From contig OX359196.1 of NCBI GenBank assembly GCA_947172415.1, forward strand, positions 2,792,501 through 2,856,500: DNA of 64,000 nt. The letters are read 5' to 3'. This DNA is from Chondrosia reniformis. Lineage: Eukaryota > Porifera > Demospongiae > Chondrillida > Chondrillidae. Below are positions 1 through 13,400 of the stretch, in pieces; position 1 is the first letter of the stretch, and each line of letters starts with the position of its first letter. The notes under the pieces were generated by a model. That model was not told where the DNA came from. It saw only the letters and a list, made by a program, of their open reading frames with translations, and did no database searches. Position numbers and translations under genes: made by a program.

Positions 1-616
1 TACAACCAGTATATACAACAAGTATCTAGTACATAAAACTAGTACATTCAACTGGTACATACATCTTTTTACGAGTGCATACAACTAGTAGATACAACTA
101 GTAAATACAATTAGTAACTACAACTAGTAAATATAACTAGTACATACAAACATTACACAAAACTTGTACATATGAGTAGTACATATAACTACATAAACTA
201 GTTCAAACAGCTACTACTTACGACTAGTAGATACAGCTAGTACATACAGGTAGTACATAAAATTAGTACATAGAACTAGTACATATAGTGAGTACATATA
301 ACAATTACACACAACTGGTTCATACAACTAGTACATATAACTGCACACAACTAATACATACAACTACTCAATACAGATTGTTACTAGTACATGCAACTAG
401 TGCATACAACTAGTACACATAACTAGTACATGCAACTACTAAATACACATTGTTACTAGTACTTAAACCTAGTACATACAACTAGTACATGCAACTAGTA
501 GATATAACTAGTACATGCAATTACTGACTAGCACATAGAACCTGTAAATACAATTAGTACAAAGAACTAGTACTTATAACTAGTACATGCAGCAATTACA
601 CACAACTAGTACATAC
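1..616 (+). repeat. 13-bp minisatellite array, block 1
   Basis: The block is made of degenerate copies of ACTAGTACATACA read on the plus strand, with recurrent variant phrases such as AAATACAGATTGTTACTAG. It continues beyond the left window edge. It matches the sequence from 33129 onward, so it is the left part of a duplicated segment. No gene is seen here. Confidence 0.95.
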
Positions 617-623
617 TGCTGTG

Positions 624-695
624 GCAGTTGTAGCTCAGTGGGAGAGCAATTGGTGGTCATAACCAGCTGCCCTGGGTTCGATTCCCAGCTATTGC
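624..695 (+). tRNA. tRNA-like SINE head 1 (pol III promoter)
   Basis: A 72-nt tRNA-like fold is visible. The acceptor arms are GCAGTTG and CTATTGC, with one U-U mismatch. The D stem is GCTC/GAGC, and the T arm contains a perfect B box GGTTCGATTCC. The A box is TAGCTCAGTGG. The anticodon arm is irregular: CAT at 658-660 falls in a nine-base loop if the stem is TTGG/CCAG, whereas the regular seven-base loop would lack U33. A working tRNA-Met is therefore unlikely, and a SINE head or pseudo-tRNA is preferred. Confidence 0.55.
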
Positions 696-961
696 TTCTT
701 TCGTGTTTTTCCTTCTTTATGATGTTTGATTGATTATTACATGTGGTTTGATTATCACATCGATTTTTCATAGATTTACCCAGCTCTCCTGTGGTTGATG
801 GTGGCCAGCGACCCATGGGTTAGATGGTCCCTCACACTGGAAATGGGCTGGGCTTTGATTATCAGCTTCTACGGATGAAGAGAATCACCACTGATTAAGA
901 ATGTACACCAATTATTACTTGTAGTTAGCTTAAGAGGGAGAGCATGGGGGGCATTGCTGTG

Positions 962-1033
962 GCAGTTGTAGCTCAGTGGCAGAGCAACTGGTGGTCATAA
1001 CCAGCTGTCCTTGGTTCGATTCCCAGCAATTGT
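962..1033 (+). tRNA. tRNA-like SINE head 2 (pol III promoter)
   Basis: This second head is 72 nt. Its acceptor pairing GCAGTTG/CAATTGT is complete when G-U pairs are allowed. The A and B boxes are the same as in head 1, and the anticodon stem CTGGT/ACCAG is better paired. The anticodon loop is the same unusual GGTCATA. It is better preserved than head 1 in its stems but has one changed pair in the T arm (CTTGG with CCCAG). Confidence 0.5.
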
Positions 1034-1107
1034 TTCTTTTGTGTTTTTCCCTCCTTATGATGTTTGATTTATAATTACTTGTGGTTTGATTATCACATCA
1101 ATTATTC

Positions 1108-3789
1108 ATACAACTAGTACATATAACTACATACAACTAGAACATTAGTTAAATGTACTACATTTAACTAATACATACAACTGGTATATACATACAACTA
1201 GTACATACAACTAGTACTTTAAATTAATAGATACAACTAGATCATACAACTATTAATAGTACATATATATATAACTAGTACATGTGACTAGTACATTCAA
1301 CTAGTACACACAACTAGGTCATAAAACTAGTATGTAAATAGTAAAAAGAACCAGTGCATACATCTTGAACATACAACTGGATCATATCTACCTTATAAAA
1401 CTAGTACATACAACTAGTACATACAATTAGAACATACAAACAGCACATATGGCTAGTACTTACAAGTAGTACATATACCTAGTACATACACATATAACAA
1501 GTACATAAATATAGTATATACAACTAGTACAAATAAGTATACATAGAACAATTGCACACAACTAGTACATGCAAGTAGTACATACAAGTAGTCCATACAA
1601 CTAGTATATACAACTAGTAACTACAACTGGTAAATACAACTAGTACATACAACTAGGACATACAAGTATTAAATGCAGAGTGTTACTAGTACATACAACT
1701 AGTTTGTACAACTAGTACATACAACTACTACATATAACTAGTACATTCAACTAGTTACTAGTACATACAACTAGTACATTCAACTAGTTACTAGTACATA
1801 CAACTAGTACATGCAACTAGAAGATATAACTAGTACATAGGACTAATATATAGAACTAGTATATACAACTAGTATATCTAACTAGTATATACAACTAGTA
1901 CATACAACTAGTCCCTACAACTAGTAACTACAATTAGTAAATATAACTAGAATATATATTTAGTACATATAACTACATAAAACTAGTTCATACAACTAGT
2001 ATACACAAGTAGTAAATACAGTTTGTTACTAGTACATTCAACTAGTACATAAAGCTATTATATACAAATAGTACATATAACTACTGCATATAACTAGTTA
2101 CTACTACATCCAACTAGTACATACAACTAGAATATACAAATAGTGCATTCAATTAGTACGTACAACTATTACTATAACTAGTACATACAACTAGTACATT
2201 AACATGTACATACAACTAGTACTTACAAGTAGTATATACAACTAGTTACTAGTAAATTCAACTTTTACATACAAGTATAATAAACAATTAGTACATACAA
2301 CTAGTACATACAGCTAGTACATACAATGAGTACATATAACTAGTACATACAACTAGTTACTACTACACACAAATACAACTACTCCATACAACTAGTACTA
2401 ACAACTAGTACAATAAGTATTACATACAACTAGTTCATATAGCCAGTACATATAACTTGTATATACAACTAGTACATACAACTAATACATACAACTAGGG
2501 CATACAAATAGTACACACAGATGGCTAATAGTACATACAAATAGTACATACAACTAGTACATGCAACTAATACATCTAACTAGTACATACAACTAGTACA
2601 TTCAAGTATTAAATACTTATTGTTACTAATACATACAACTACTTCATACACCTAGTAAATACCACTAGTACATATAACTAGTCCATTCAACTAGTTACTA
2701 GTACATACAACTATTACAACTAGTACATAGAAATATTGCATAGAAATGGTATATACAACTAGTGCATACAACTAGTAAATACCACTAGTATATATAACTA
2801 GTCCATTCAACTAGTTAGTAGTACATGCAACTACTATCTACAACTAGGACATGCAACTAACTAGTACATACAACTAGTACATAAAACTAGTATATCTAAC
2901 TAGTACATACAACTAGTTACTATTATAAACAACTAGTAGATACAACTAGTATATCTAACTAGTACATACAACTAGGTACTCGTACATACAACTAGTACAT
3001 ACAACACCTAGCTCTTACAACTAGTACATATAACTAGTACATACAATTAAAACATACAACTAGTTCATACAACTAGTAACTACAACTAGTAAATATAAGT
3101 AGTACATAGAACTGGTACATATAACTAGTATATATAACTTGCTCTTACAACTTGTACATACAATTAGTACACACAAGTATTAAATACAGATTGTTACTAG
3201 TAGTACATACAGCTAGTATATCTAACTATTATATACAACTAGTTACTAGTTCATACAACTAGTACATACGACTAGTTCCTACAACTAGTACACACAACGA
3301 GTACGTACAACTAACAACATACAACTGGTTACTAGTATATACATACAACTACTAAATGCAACTAGTGCATACAACTAGTTCTATAAGTAGTATTTAGAAC
3401 TAGTACATAGAACCAGTACAAGTACCTTGCAAAGACAACTTGTACATACAAATAGTACATACAATTAGTAAATACAGATTGTTACTAGTAGTACATACAA
3501 CTAGAGAATACAGCTAGTACATAGAACTAGTACACATACAACTAGGACATAAAATTAGTACATAAAACTAGTACATATACTTAGTACATACAACAATTAC
3601 ACACAACTACTACATACAACTAGTATATTCAACTAGTAAATTCAGATTGTTACTAATACGTACAATTAATACATACAACTAGTACATACAGCTAGTACAT
3701 ACAATTAGTGCATATAACTAGCACATACAACTACTAACTAGAACATATATACAACTAGTACATACAACTAGTACATAAACCTAGTACAC
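1108..3789 (+). repeat. 13-bp minisatellite array, block 2
   Basis: This is a plus-orientation ACTAGTACATACA array. The stretch from about 1600 to 2710 is a near copy of about 7430-8690 and of about 20140-21400, including a diagnostic AATGCAGAGTGTTACTAG variant, so it belongs to a longer higher-order repeat. No coding sequence is seen. Confidence 0.95.
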
Positions 3790-3925
3790 AGATCTAGAAT
3801 GGAATCTTCTAAATGCGCCGAACTTATCTTTGTAAAGGTTTATCTTGCGACTTTGGGAGTGTCTAGAAACAAAGTTTAGTGGACTCTTCTTTCTCCCAAT
3901 GAATCTTTACAAAGATACATAGATC
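3790..3925. mobile_element. Short non-satellite insert with inverted repeats (MITE-like)
   Basis: About 135 bp breaks the satellite. It contains ATCTTTGTAAAGGTT at 3826-3840 and its inverted partner AATCTTTACAAAGAT at 3902-3916, with 14 of 15 positions pairing. AGATCTAG stands on both outer sides. This could be a small foldback transposon or simply unique DNA; no second copy is seen in the window. Confidence 0.35.
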
Positions 3926-4745
3926 TAGTACATATAACTACTACATATATCTATACATTAGTACATAAATCTAGTACAAACAACTTGTACATACGACCAG
4001 TAACTACAACTAGTATATGTAACTAGTACATACAGAAATTCACACCACTAGTATATACAAGTAGTACATACAATCAGTAACTATACTTAGTAAATGTAAC
4101 TAGTACATAGCAGTGGTACACATACCTACATAAAACTAGATCAAACAAATACTACTTACGACTAGTACATACAACTAGTACATATGACTAGTACATACAA
4201 CAATTATATATTCACAATTAGCACATAAATTTAGTACATTCAACTAGTACATATAATTAGTATATACAACTAGTACATATAACTAGTACATGTCCACCAC
4301 TAAATACAGATTGATACTAGAATATACAATTAGTACGTACAATAATACAAAGAGTTAGTAAATACAGATTCTAACTAGTACTTTCATCTAGTGCATACAA
4401 TTAGTACATACACCTAGTACATACAACTAGTACATAAAACAAGTACACAGAACTAGTACATAGAACTAGTTCATTTATCTAGTTACTAGCACTTACAACT
4501 AGTACATACAACTAGTACATACAACTAATACATACAACTAGTAACTACAACTAGTATATATAACTTGTACATACACAAATTTCGCACAACTAGTACACAC
4601 ATCTAGTACAAATAACTAGTACATACAACTATAACATACAACTATAACATACAACTATTGCATAGAACTAGTATATACAGCTAGTACATAAAATTAGTAC
4701 ATATAACTAGTACATACAACTACTTACTAGTACATACAATTAGTA
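3926..4745 (+). repeat. 13-bp minisatellite array, block 3
   Basis: A plus-orientation array between the small foldback insert and the LINE fragment. Nothing else is seen in it. Confidence 0.93.
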
Positions 4746-5028
4746 CTTGGCGAGACCTAACACTAAACGTTTGTATGGCTTCCTAGTTTCCCACTCCTTA
4801 ATTTAACCTATCTCCCAGCCTACAAGAATCTCTGAATCTTCCAATTCTTTCATTGACCACTTCCTTACCACGCCCGATGTCCCAATCTCCAAATCAATGG
4901 TACTTGACTGTGTTATCTCCAATCATCTTCCTATCCTTCTAGATCTTGCCCTTCCTGTAACTAAACCTGCTCGATGTTCAATCATTTAAGCATTTCTCTG
5001 AAGCTGATTTTGTTGATGATCTCTGGTC
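4746..5028 (+). pseudogene. Fragment of an APE-type LINE endonuclease, copy A
   Basis: The frame from 4816 to 4989 reads QPTRISESS, then FIDHFLTTPD, then LDCVISNHLPILLDLALP before a stop. This is the C-terminal part of an apurinic-endonuclease-like (EEP) domain of CR1/L2/Jockey-type LINEs, where PTR, the ID pair and the S-[DN]-H-L-P-I motif are typical. A following frame reads FSEADFVDDLWS, also typical of the linker to the reverse transcriptase. The fragment is about 280 bp, has stops, and is cut off by satellite on both sides. It is a dead remnant amplified with the array. Confidence 0.7.
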
Positions 5029-8000
5029 TAGTATATGGAACTAGTTTATACAACTAGAACATACAACTAGTAAATACAACTAGTACATACAACTAATAAC
5101 TACTACTAGTAAATATAATAAGTACATGCAACCATTTCACACGTCTAATACATAAAGTAGTACATATATCTGCATACAACTAGTACATACAAATAGTACA
5201 ACAGATTAGTACATACAGATAGTTACTAGTACATACAACTAGTATATCTAACTAGTACATACAACTAGATACTAGCCCATACTACTAGTTACTAGCACAT
5301 ACAACTAGTCCCATACAACTAGTACATACAACTAGTCACTTCAACTACTAAATATAACTGGTATATATATTTAGTACATATAACTACATACATCTAGTAC
5401 ATACAGTTGGTATATACAAGTAGTAAATACAGATTGTTACTAGTACATTCAAATAGTACATTAAACTACTATATACAAATAGTAAATATAACTATGGCAT
5501 ACAACTAGTTAATAGCACATACAACTAGTACACACAACTAGTATATACAAATAGTACATTCAATTAATACAAACAACTATTACTATAACTAGTACAACGA
5601 ACTAATACATACAACTATTTCATACAACTGGTTACTACTACAGTCATCCGCTATGCACATCTAGTACATACAATGACTTACTAGTACATACAACTAGTAC
5701 ATACAAGTAGTACATACAACTAGTACATACAACTAGTACATACGACTAGTTCATGCGACTAGTCCATACAACTGGTATATAGAACTAATACATAGAACTT
5801 GTACATATAACCCGTACATAAAACTAGTAAATACAACTAGTCCATGTAACCAGTAAATACAACTAGTACATACAAGTAGTACATACAACTAGTACATATA
5901 ACTAGCTCATACAACTAGTTACTAGTACATACAACTGGTACATACAACTAGTATATACAACTAGTACATAGATCTATCACCTAGAACTAGTATATAAAAC
6001 TAGTACATACAACTAGTACATACAACAAGTATTTACAACTAGTACATAGATCTATCACCTAGAACTAGTATATACAACTAGTACATAGATCTATCACTAA
6101 AAATAGTATATACAACTAGTACATGCAACTAGTAAATACAGATTGTTTCTAGTACATACAACTAGTAAATACAACTAGTAAATACCACTAGTACATATAA
6201 CTAGTACATACAACTAGTACATACAACTAGTACATATAACTAGTACAAATACTAGTTATTAGTACATACAACTAGGACTTCAACTGGTACATACAACTAG
6301 TAAATATAAGTAGTACATACAACAATTACGCACAACTAGAACATACAAGTAGAACGTATACCTATATACCACTAGTACATACTTCTAGTGCCTACAATTA
6401 GTACATACAGATAGTTACTAATACATAGAACTAGTACATAGAACTAGTACATAGAACTAGTAGGTACAACTAGTACATAATAACTAGTTCATACAACTAG
6501 TATATATAACTATATACAACTAGCCTGCTATTACATACAACTAAGACATACATATAGTTTCTTGTACATACAACTAGTACTAACACTAAGGCATAGAGCT
6601 AGTACATATACCCAGTACATATGACCAGTACATATAACTAGTACATATAACTAATACATCCAACTGGTGTATGCAACCAGTACTTATAAATATAACTAGT
6701 ACTTATATATAGTACATAAAACTAGAACATACTACTAGTACATAGAACTAGTTTATACATGCAACTAATATATATAACAAGTACATAAAACTATTACATA
6801 CGATCAGAACATACAACTAGCACAAAAGTAGTACCTAAAGTTACTTCAAATAATTACAACATGCAACCACTACTTACAATTGAGTAAATACAACTAGAAC
6901 CTCCAACTAGTAAATACAACAAATGCTAGTACATACAACTAGAACAAGCAACTATTAGTGTGTACTTATAACTAGTACATACAACCACATTGTACATTTA
7001 AATAGTACATTCAATGAGTACAAACAACTAGTACATACAACTAGTACATACGACTAGTACATACAACTAGTAAATACAACTAGAACTACAACTAGTCCAT
7101 AGACCTAGTACATATAACGAGTACATATAACTAGTACATACAATTATTATATTTAACCAATACATATACATATAATTAGTTCATATAAATAGTACATAAA
7201 CTAGAACAACTACCAGTACATACAACTAGTACATACAACTAGTCCTACAACTAGGACATAAAACTAGTACATACAACTAGGACATACAGATAGTTACTAA
7301 TAAAAGCAACTAGTACATATAATTGTTACAACTAGTAACTACAACTAGTACAAATAACTAGAACACACAACTATTACACACAATTAGTACATACAATTAG
7401 TACATATAATTAGTACCTAAAAGTTAGTATATACAACTAGTAACTACAACTGGTAAAAACAACTAGTACATACAACTAGGACATACAAGTATTAAATGCA
7501 GAGTGTTACTAGTACATACAACTAGTTTGTACAACTAGTAACTACACCTGGTTAATACAACTAGTACATACAACTAGGACATACAAGTATTAAATGCAGA
7601 GTGTTACTAGTACATACAACTAGTTTGTACAACTAGTACATACAACTACTACATATAACTAGTACATTCAACTAGTTACTAGTACATACAACTAGCACAT
7701 GCAACTAGAAGATATAACTAGTACATAGGACTAATATATAGAACTAGTATATACAAGTAGTATATCTAACTAGTATATACAACTAGTACATACAACTAGT
7801 CCCTACAACTAGTAACTACAATTAGTAAATATAACTAGAATATATATTTAGTACATATAACTACATAAAACTAGTTCATACAACTAGTATATACAAGTAG
7901 TAAATACAGTTTGTTACTAGTACATTCAACTAGTACATAAAGCTATTATATACAAATAGTACATATAACTACTGCATATAACTAGTTACTACTACATCCA

Positions 8001-9307
8001 ACTAGTACATACAACTAGAATATACAAATAGTGCATTCAATTAGTACGTACAACTATTACTATAACTAGTACATACAACTAGTACATATAACATGTACAT
8101 ACAACTAGTATTTACAAGTAGTATATACTACTAATATTTACTAGTTACTAGTAAATTCAACTTTTACATACAAGTATAATAAACAATTAGTACATACAAC
8201 TAGTACATACAGCTAGTACATACAATGAGTACATATAACTAGTCCATACAACTAGTTACTACTACACACAAATACAACTACTCCATACAACTAGTACTAA
8301 CAACTAGTACAATAAGTATTACATACAACTAGTTACTACTACACACAAATACAACTACTCCATACAACTAGTACTAACAACTAGTACAATAAGTATTACA
8401 TACAACTAGTTCATATAGCCAGTACATATAACTTGTATATACAACTAGTACATACAACTAATACATACAACTAGGGCATACAAATAGTACACACAGATGG
8501 CTAATAGTACATACAAAGAGTACATACAACTAGTACATGCAACTAATACATCTAACTAGTACATACAACTAGTACATTCAAGTATTAAATACTTATTGTT
8601 ACTAATACATACAACTACTTCATACACCTAGTAAATACCACTAGTACATATAACTAGTCCATTCAACTAGTTACTAGTACATACAACTATTACAACTAGT
8701 ATATACAGCTACTACATACAAATAGTAAATATTACTAGTACATACATCTAGTATATAAAACTAGTACATAAAAGTAATACATAGAACTAGTACATTCAAC
8801 TAGTACATACAATTAGTTACAAGTACGTATAACTAGTACATACAACTAGTACATACAACTAGTACATAGAATTAGTACATACAGCTAGTACATACAACTA
8901 GTACATATTAGTAGTAGATACAATAATTATATACACACAACTAGTACCTACAACTAGAACATACAACTTCTGACTAGTACATACCACTAGTATATATAAT
9001 TAGTACATACAACTAGTACATATACCCAGTACCTACATCAATTACACACAACTAGTACATACAACTAGTACATAAAACTGCATGAAACTAGTACTTACAA
9101 TTAGTAAATACAGATTGTTACTAGTACATACACCTAGTACATACAGCAAGTACATACAATTAGTACATATACCTAGTATATGCAACTATTAAATACAGAT
9201 TGTTACTAGTACATACAATTAGTACACACAACTAGTACACACAGCTAGTACATACAACTAGAACATATATCGAGCACATACAACTACTAACTAGATCATA
9301 GATACAT
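5029..9307 (+). repeat. 13-bp minisatellite array, block 4
   Basis: A plus-orientation array almost identical to 17839-22012. It includes a local cluster with the phrase ATAGATCTATCACCTAGAAC at 5965-6100 that recurs in copy B. No gene is seen. Confidence 0.95.
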
Positions 9308-9313
9308 CTAGCG

Positions 9314-10394
9314 CATGTGTAGCATGTCTACAAATTTCCGATTTTTGTAAATTGCCATATTAGCGCTTTCAGAGGTGTCACATCCCAGGCGGATGTGTCT
9401 CTAGCATGTGACCTACGCGTGAAGCGGAGCACCAGCCACTGAAACGTCAGGAGTCATCACTAGTCATTACCATGTTAAATTATCAATTGTGAAAACTTAT
9501 GAGCAATTTATATAGTATAGTGGAGGAAGGCCAGCTCCAAAGGAAGGCCAATAAAGGCCTACGTGACCGAAACGTTCTATTTTCTTTTGATTATACTTCT
9601 CATACATTTTCGCCATTGATAATTACATATATATTAGTAGACATGCAATATGCCTACGGTTTCCACTTACCTCTTACAACAACAAAAACTCCGATCAAAG
9701 AAACTGTATCGCTACCGAGAAGCCTTACTTGATATATCAACTTCGGAAGTCTAATGTTTGTACCAAATATTTGGGTGCATATGCAATGTCATAAGACGTC
9801 ATTGTATGATGGCTAAGCTATACTACTAATTTTGGCTGACAATCACATGACAATACCATTACTCGAAGGAGAAGAGAAAAATGGAAAACGAACCGATTAT
9901 TAGACAGTGGAGAATTGTATATCTAACCATTTTTTGACATCAATCTCTTCAGTAAGTAACAGCCTAAAAGTTGTATGTATACTCCTGGAATATTCCCTTG
10001 ATTAACTGAGATATTAAGTACTAGAGGTGCCTGATAAAGGTACGAAAATACTTTTAAAATTATAATTCAAAAACTAAAGGGAATTTAAAAGGTGTATACA
10101 TACCATCGTTAGATATCATTATCCTTCATAGATTGGTGTCATTTATTATATATTCGTATTTTCCACTGTCTAATAAAACATTTTCCGGGATTTGGCACCT
10201 ATCACTTACGGCTGCATATGTTCTCCTTTAAGCCTGCAATCGTGATGCTCTTGTAGCCAAAATATTAAGAAAGAATTCAATTCTATATAATTTGTTAAGT
10301 GATATGATGTTTCTAAAGTAAAATAGAATAATTTTAAAAAGAGTGTTAGTTAGTGACTTTTATCAAAAATTTCCGGAAGTGTGGACATGTTCCA
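9314..10394. mobile_element. Putative non-autonomous DNA transposon, copy A
   Basis: This 1081-bp unique block inside satellite is flanked by CTAGCG on both sides (9308-9313 and 10395-10400), a candidate 6-bp target-site duplication. Its ends are imperfect inverted repeats: the left end has GTAGCATGTCTACAAATTTC, and the right end read in reverse has GGAACATGTCCACACTTCCG, both running on into ATTTTTG. Each end carries a small palindrome around CATGT (GTAG/CTAC on the left, GTGGA/TCCAC on the right). A 77-codon ORF at 9499-9732 resembles no family I recognise and is probably chance. An identical-length copy lies at 22019-23099. The superfamily is unassigned. Confidence 0.45.
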
Positions 10395-10400
10395 CTAGCG

Positions 10401-13400
10401 AGTACATTCAGCTAGTTCATACAACAAGTATATATAACTAGTACATAAAACTAGTAACTACAACTAAAACATACATCTAGATACTAGTACATACAAATAG
10501 TACAAACAACTAGTACATAAAACTAGTAACTACAACTAGTAAATAAAACTAGTAGATACAAAATTACACACAACTAGTAAATACAACTAGTACATATAAC
10601 TATAACATGGAATTATTAAACCCAGATTGTTACTAGTACATACAACTAGAACATACAACTAGTACGTACAACTAGTAACTACAACTAGTAACTACAACTA
10701 GTAAATATAACTAGTACATACACAAATTTCACACAACTACTACATGTAAGTAGTACATATAACTCCATACAACTAGATCAAACAACTAGTACATACAATT
10801 AGAACATACAACTAGTACAAACAGCTAGTGCATACAACTAGTACATATAACTAGTACATACGACTACTAAATACAGATTGATACTAGAACATATAACTAG
10901 TACATAGAGTTAGTAAATACATATTGTTTCGGGTACTTAAACCTAGTACATACAACTAGTACATAAAACTAGTACATATATTTAGTTACTAGTACATACA
11001 ACTAGTTCATACAGCTAGAACATACAACTAGTACATATAACTAGTACATACAACTAGTACATACAACGATTACATACAACTAGTACATAGAACTAGTACA
11101 TAGAAGTATATAGTACATATATTTAGTTACTAGTGCATACAACCAGTACATAGAACTAGTACATACAACTAGTAACTACACTACTTACTAGTACATACAA
11201 CTAGTACATACAACTACTTACTAGAACCTACAACTATTACATATAATTAGTACACACAACTATTACATATAACTAGTACATACAACAATTACACACAACT
11301 AGTACATACAACTAGTACATATAACTAGAACATGTAACTACTAAATACAGATTCATACTAGAACATACAATTAGTACAAAGAGCAAGTAAATACATATTG
11401 TTACTAGTACACACACCTAGTTCATACAACCGGTACATACAACTATTACATATAACTAGGACATGCAACTACTTACTTGTACATACAACTAGTACAAACA
11501 ATTGGTACATCCAACTTTTACATATAACTAGTTCACCCAACAATTAGACACAACTAGTACATCCAACTCGTGTATATAATAACATACAACTTTTACACTC
11601 AACTAATAAATACAGTTTGTTACATACATTTACTACATACAATTACTACATACAACTAGCACATGTAACTAGTACATGCTATTAGTGAATACAACAAGTA
11701 CATGCAGCTAGTACTTACAACTAGTACATATAACTAGTACATACAACTACTAACTAGAACCTATAAACAACTAGTATATAAATACAACTAGTACATTCAA
11801 CAAGGACATATAACTATTACATAAACCTAGTACTTACAACTAGTACATACAACTAGTCCATAGAACTAGTACATTTATCTAGTTCCTAGTACATACAACT
11901 ACTACATACAACTAGTAACTACAAATAGTAAATACAACTAGTACATACATCTAGTACATATAACTACATACAACTAGTTCATGGGACTAGTACACACAAC
12001 TAGTTAATACCGATAGTTACTAGAACATACACCTAGTAAATACAACAAATACAAAAAACTAGTACAAATAACTAGTAAATGCAACTACTAATTACAGATT
12101 GATATTAGAACATACAACTAGTACAAAGAGGTAGTAAATACCGAATGTTACTAGTACTTACACCTAGTACATACAGCTAGAACATACAACCAGTACATAT
12201 AACTAGTACATGCAACTATTTAATAGTACATACAACTAGTACATACATCGTTTACATATAACTAGTTCATACAACAATTAGACAAAATTAGTACATACAA
12301 CTAGTATATATAACTACATACAGCTAGCACATACAACTAGTACAAACAACTAGTAAACACAGATTGTTACTAGACTATACACCTAATACATACAACTAAT
12401 ACATGCAACTACTTCGTAAATACAGATTGTTACTAGTACATACATTTAGTACATGCAACTAATACACACAGCTAGTACATACAACTAGTACATATAACTA
12501 GTACATACAACTACTAACTAGAACATACATACATCTAGTACATTCAACCAGTACATACAACAAGTACAAATAACTAGTACATAAAACTAGTATAGAACTA
12601 GTACATAGAACTAGTACATATATCTAGTTACTAGTAAATACCACTACTACATACAGCTAGTACGCACAACTAGTACATATAACTAGTTCATACAACTACT
12701 AACTAGAACATATATACATCTAGTACATTCAACTAGAACAAACAAGTACATATACCTAGTACATACAACTAGTACATACAATTATTACATACAACTAGTA
12801 TATAGAACTATAGTACAAAGAAGTAGTACATATATCTAGTTACTAGTGCATACAACCAGTACATACAACTAGTACATACAACTAGTAACTACAACTAGTA
12901 AATATTACTAGTGCATACAAAAATTACACACAACTATTACAAACCAGTCGTACATATAACCACATACAACTAGTTCAAACAACTACTGCTTACGACTAGT
13001 ACATACAACTAGTACATACAACTAGTACATACAACTACTCACTAGTACATACAACTACTCACTAGTACATACAACTAGTACATACAACTACTTACTAGAA
13101 TATACAACTATTACATATAATTAGTACACACAACCAATACATATAACTAGTACATACAACAATTACACACAACTAATACATATAACTAGTATATACAACA
13201 ATTACACACAACTAGTACATATTACTACATGCAATTAGTTCATAGGACTTGTACATACAACTAGTTAATACTGATTGTTACTAGAACATACACCTAGTAA
13301 ATTCAACAAGTACAAAAACCTAATACAAATAACTAGTACATGCAACTACTTACTAGTACATTTAACTAGTACATACAATTATTACATACAACTAGTACAT

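Larger units (their letters stand above)
617..1107 (+). mobile_element. Composite of two tRNA-derived SINE copies
   Basis: Two tRNA-like heads (624-695 and 962-1033) are each followed by the same body, a T-rich stretch near CGTGTTTTTCC and then a segment ending in GATTATCACATC. Both begin with TGCTGTGG. This head-body pattern with internal pol III boxes is that of a tRNA-derived SINE, here two copies about 340 bp apart with about 190 bp of unrelated sequence between them. The unit is set directly in satellite and is repeated at 33746-34237. It could be a dimeric SINE or a tRNA-like gene pair amplified with the array; the SINE reading is an inference from the shared body. Confidence 0.65.

Noticed and set aside
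624-695. Functional tRNA-Met (CAT) gene
   Set aside because: The anticodon loop is enlarged or lacks U33, an acceptor mismatch is present, and one duplicate carries CAA. A SINE head fits better.
580-816. Minus-strand 78-codon ORF over the SINE (and its duplicate at 33709-33945)
   Set aside because: It crosses the tRNA-like head and SINE body on the opposite strand and extends into satellite; a shadow ORF.
9499-9732. 77-codon ORF, identical at 22204-22437
   Set aside because: Its identity comes from segmental duplication, not from selection. No family resemblance was seen, and it lies inside a probable non-autonomous element.
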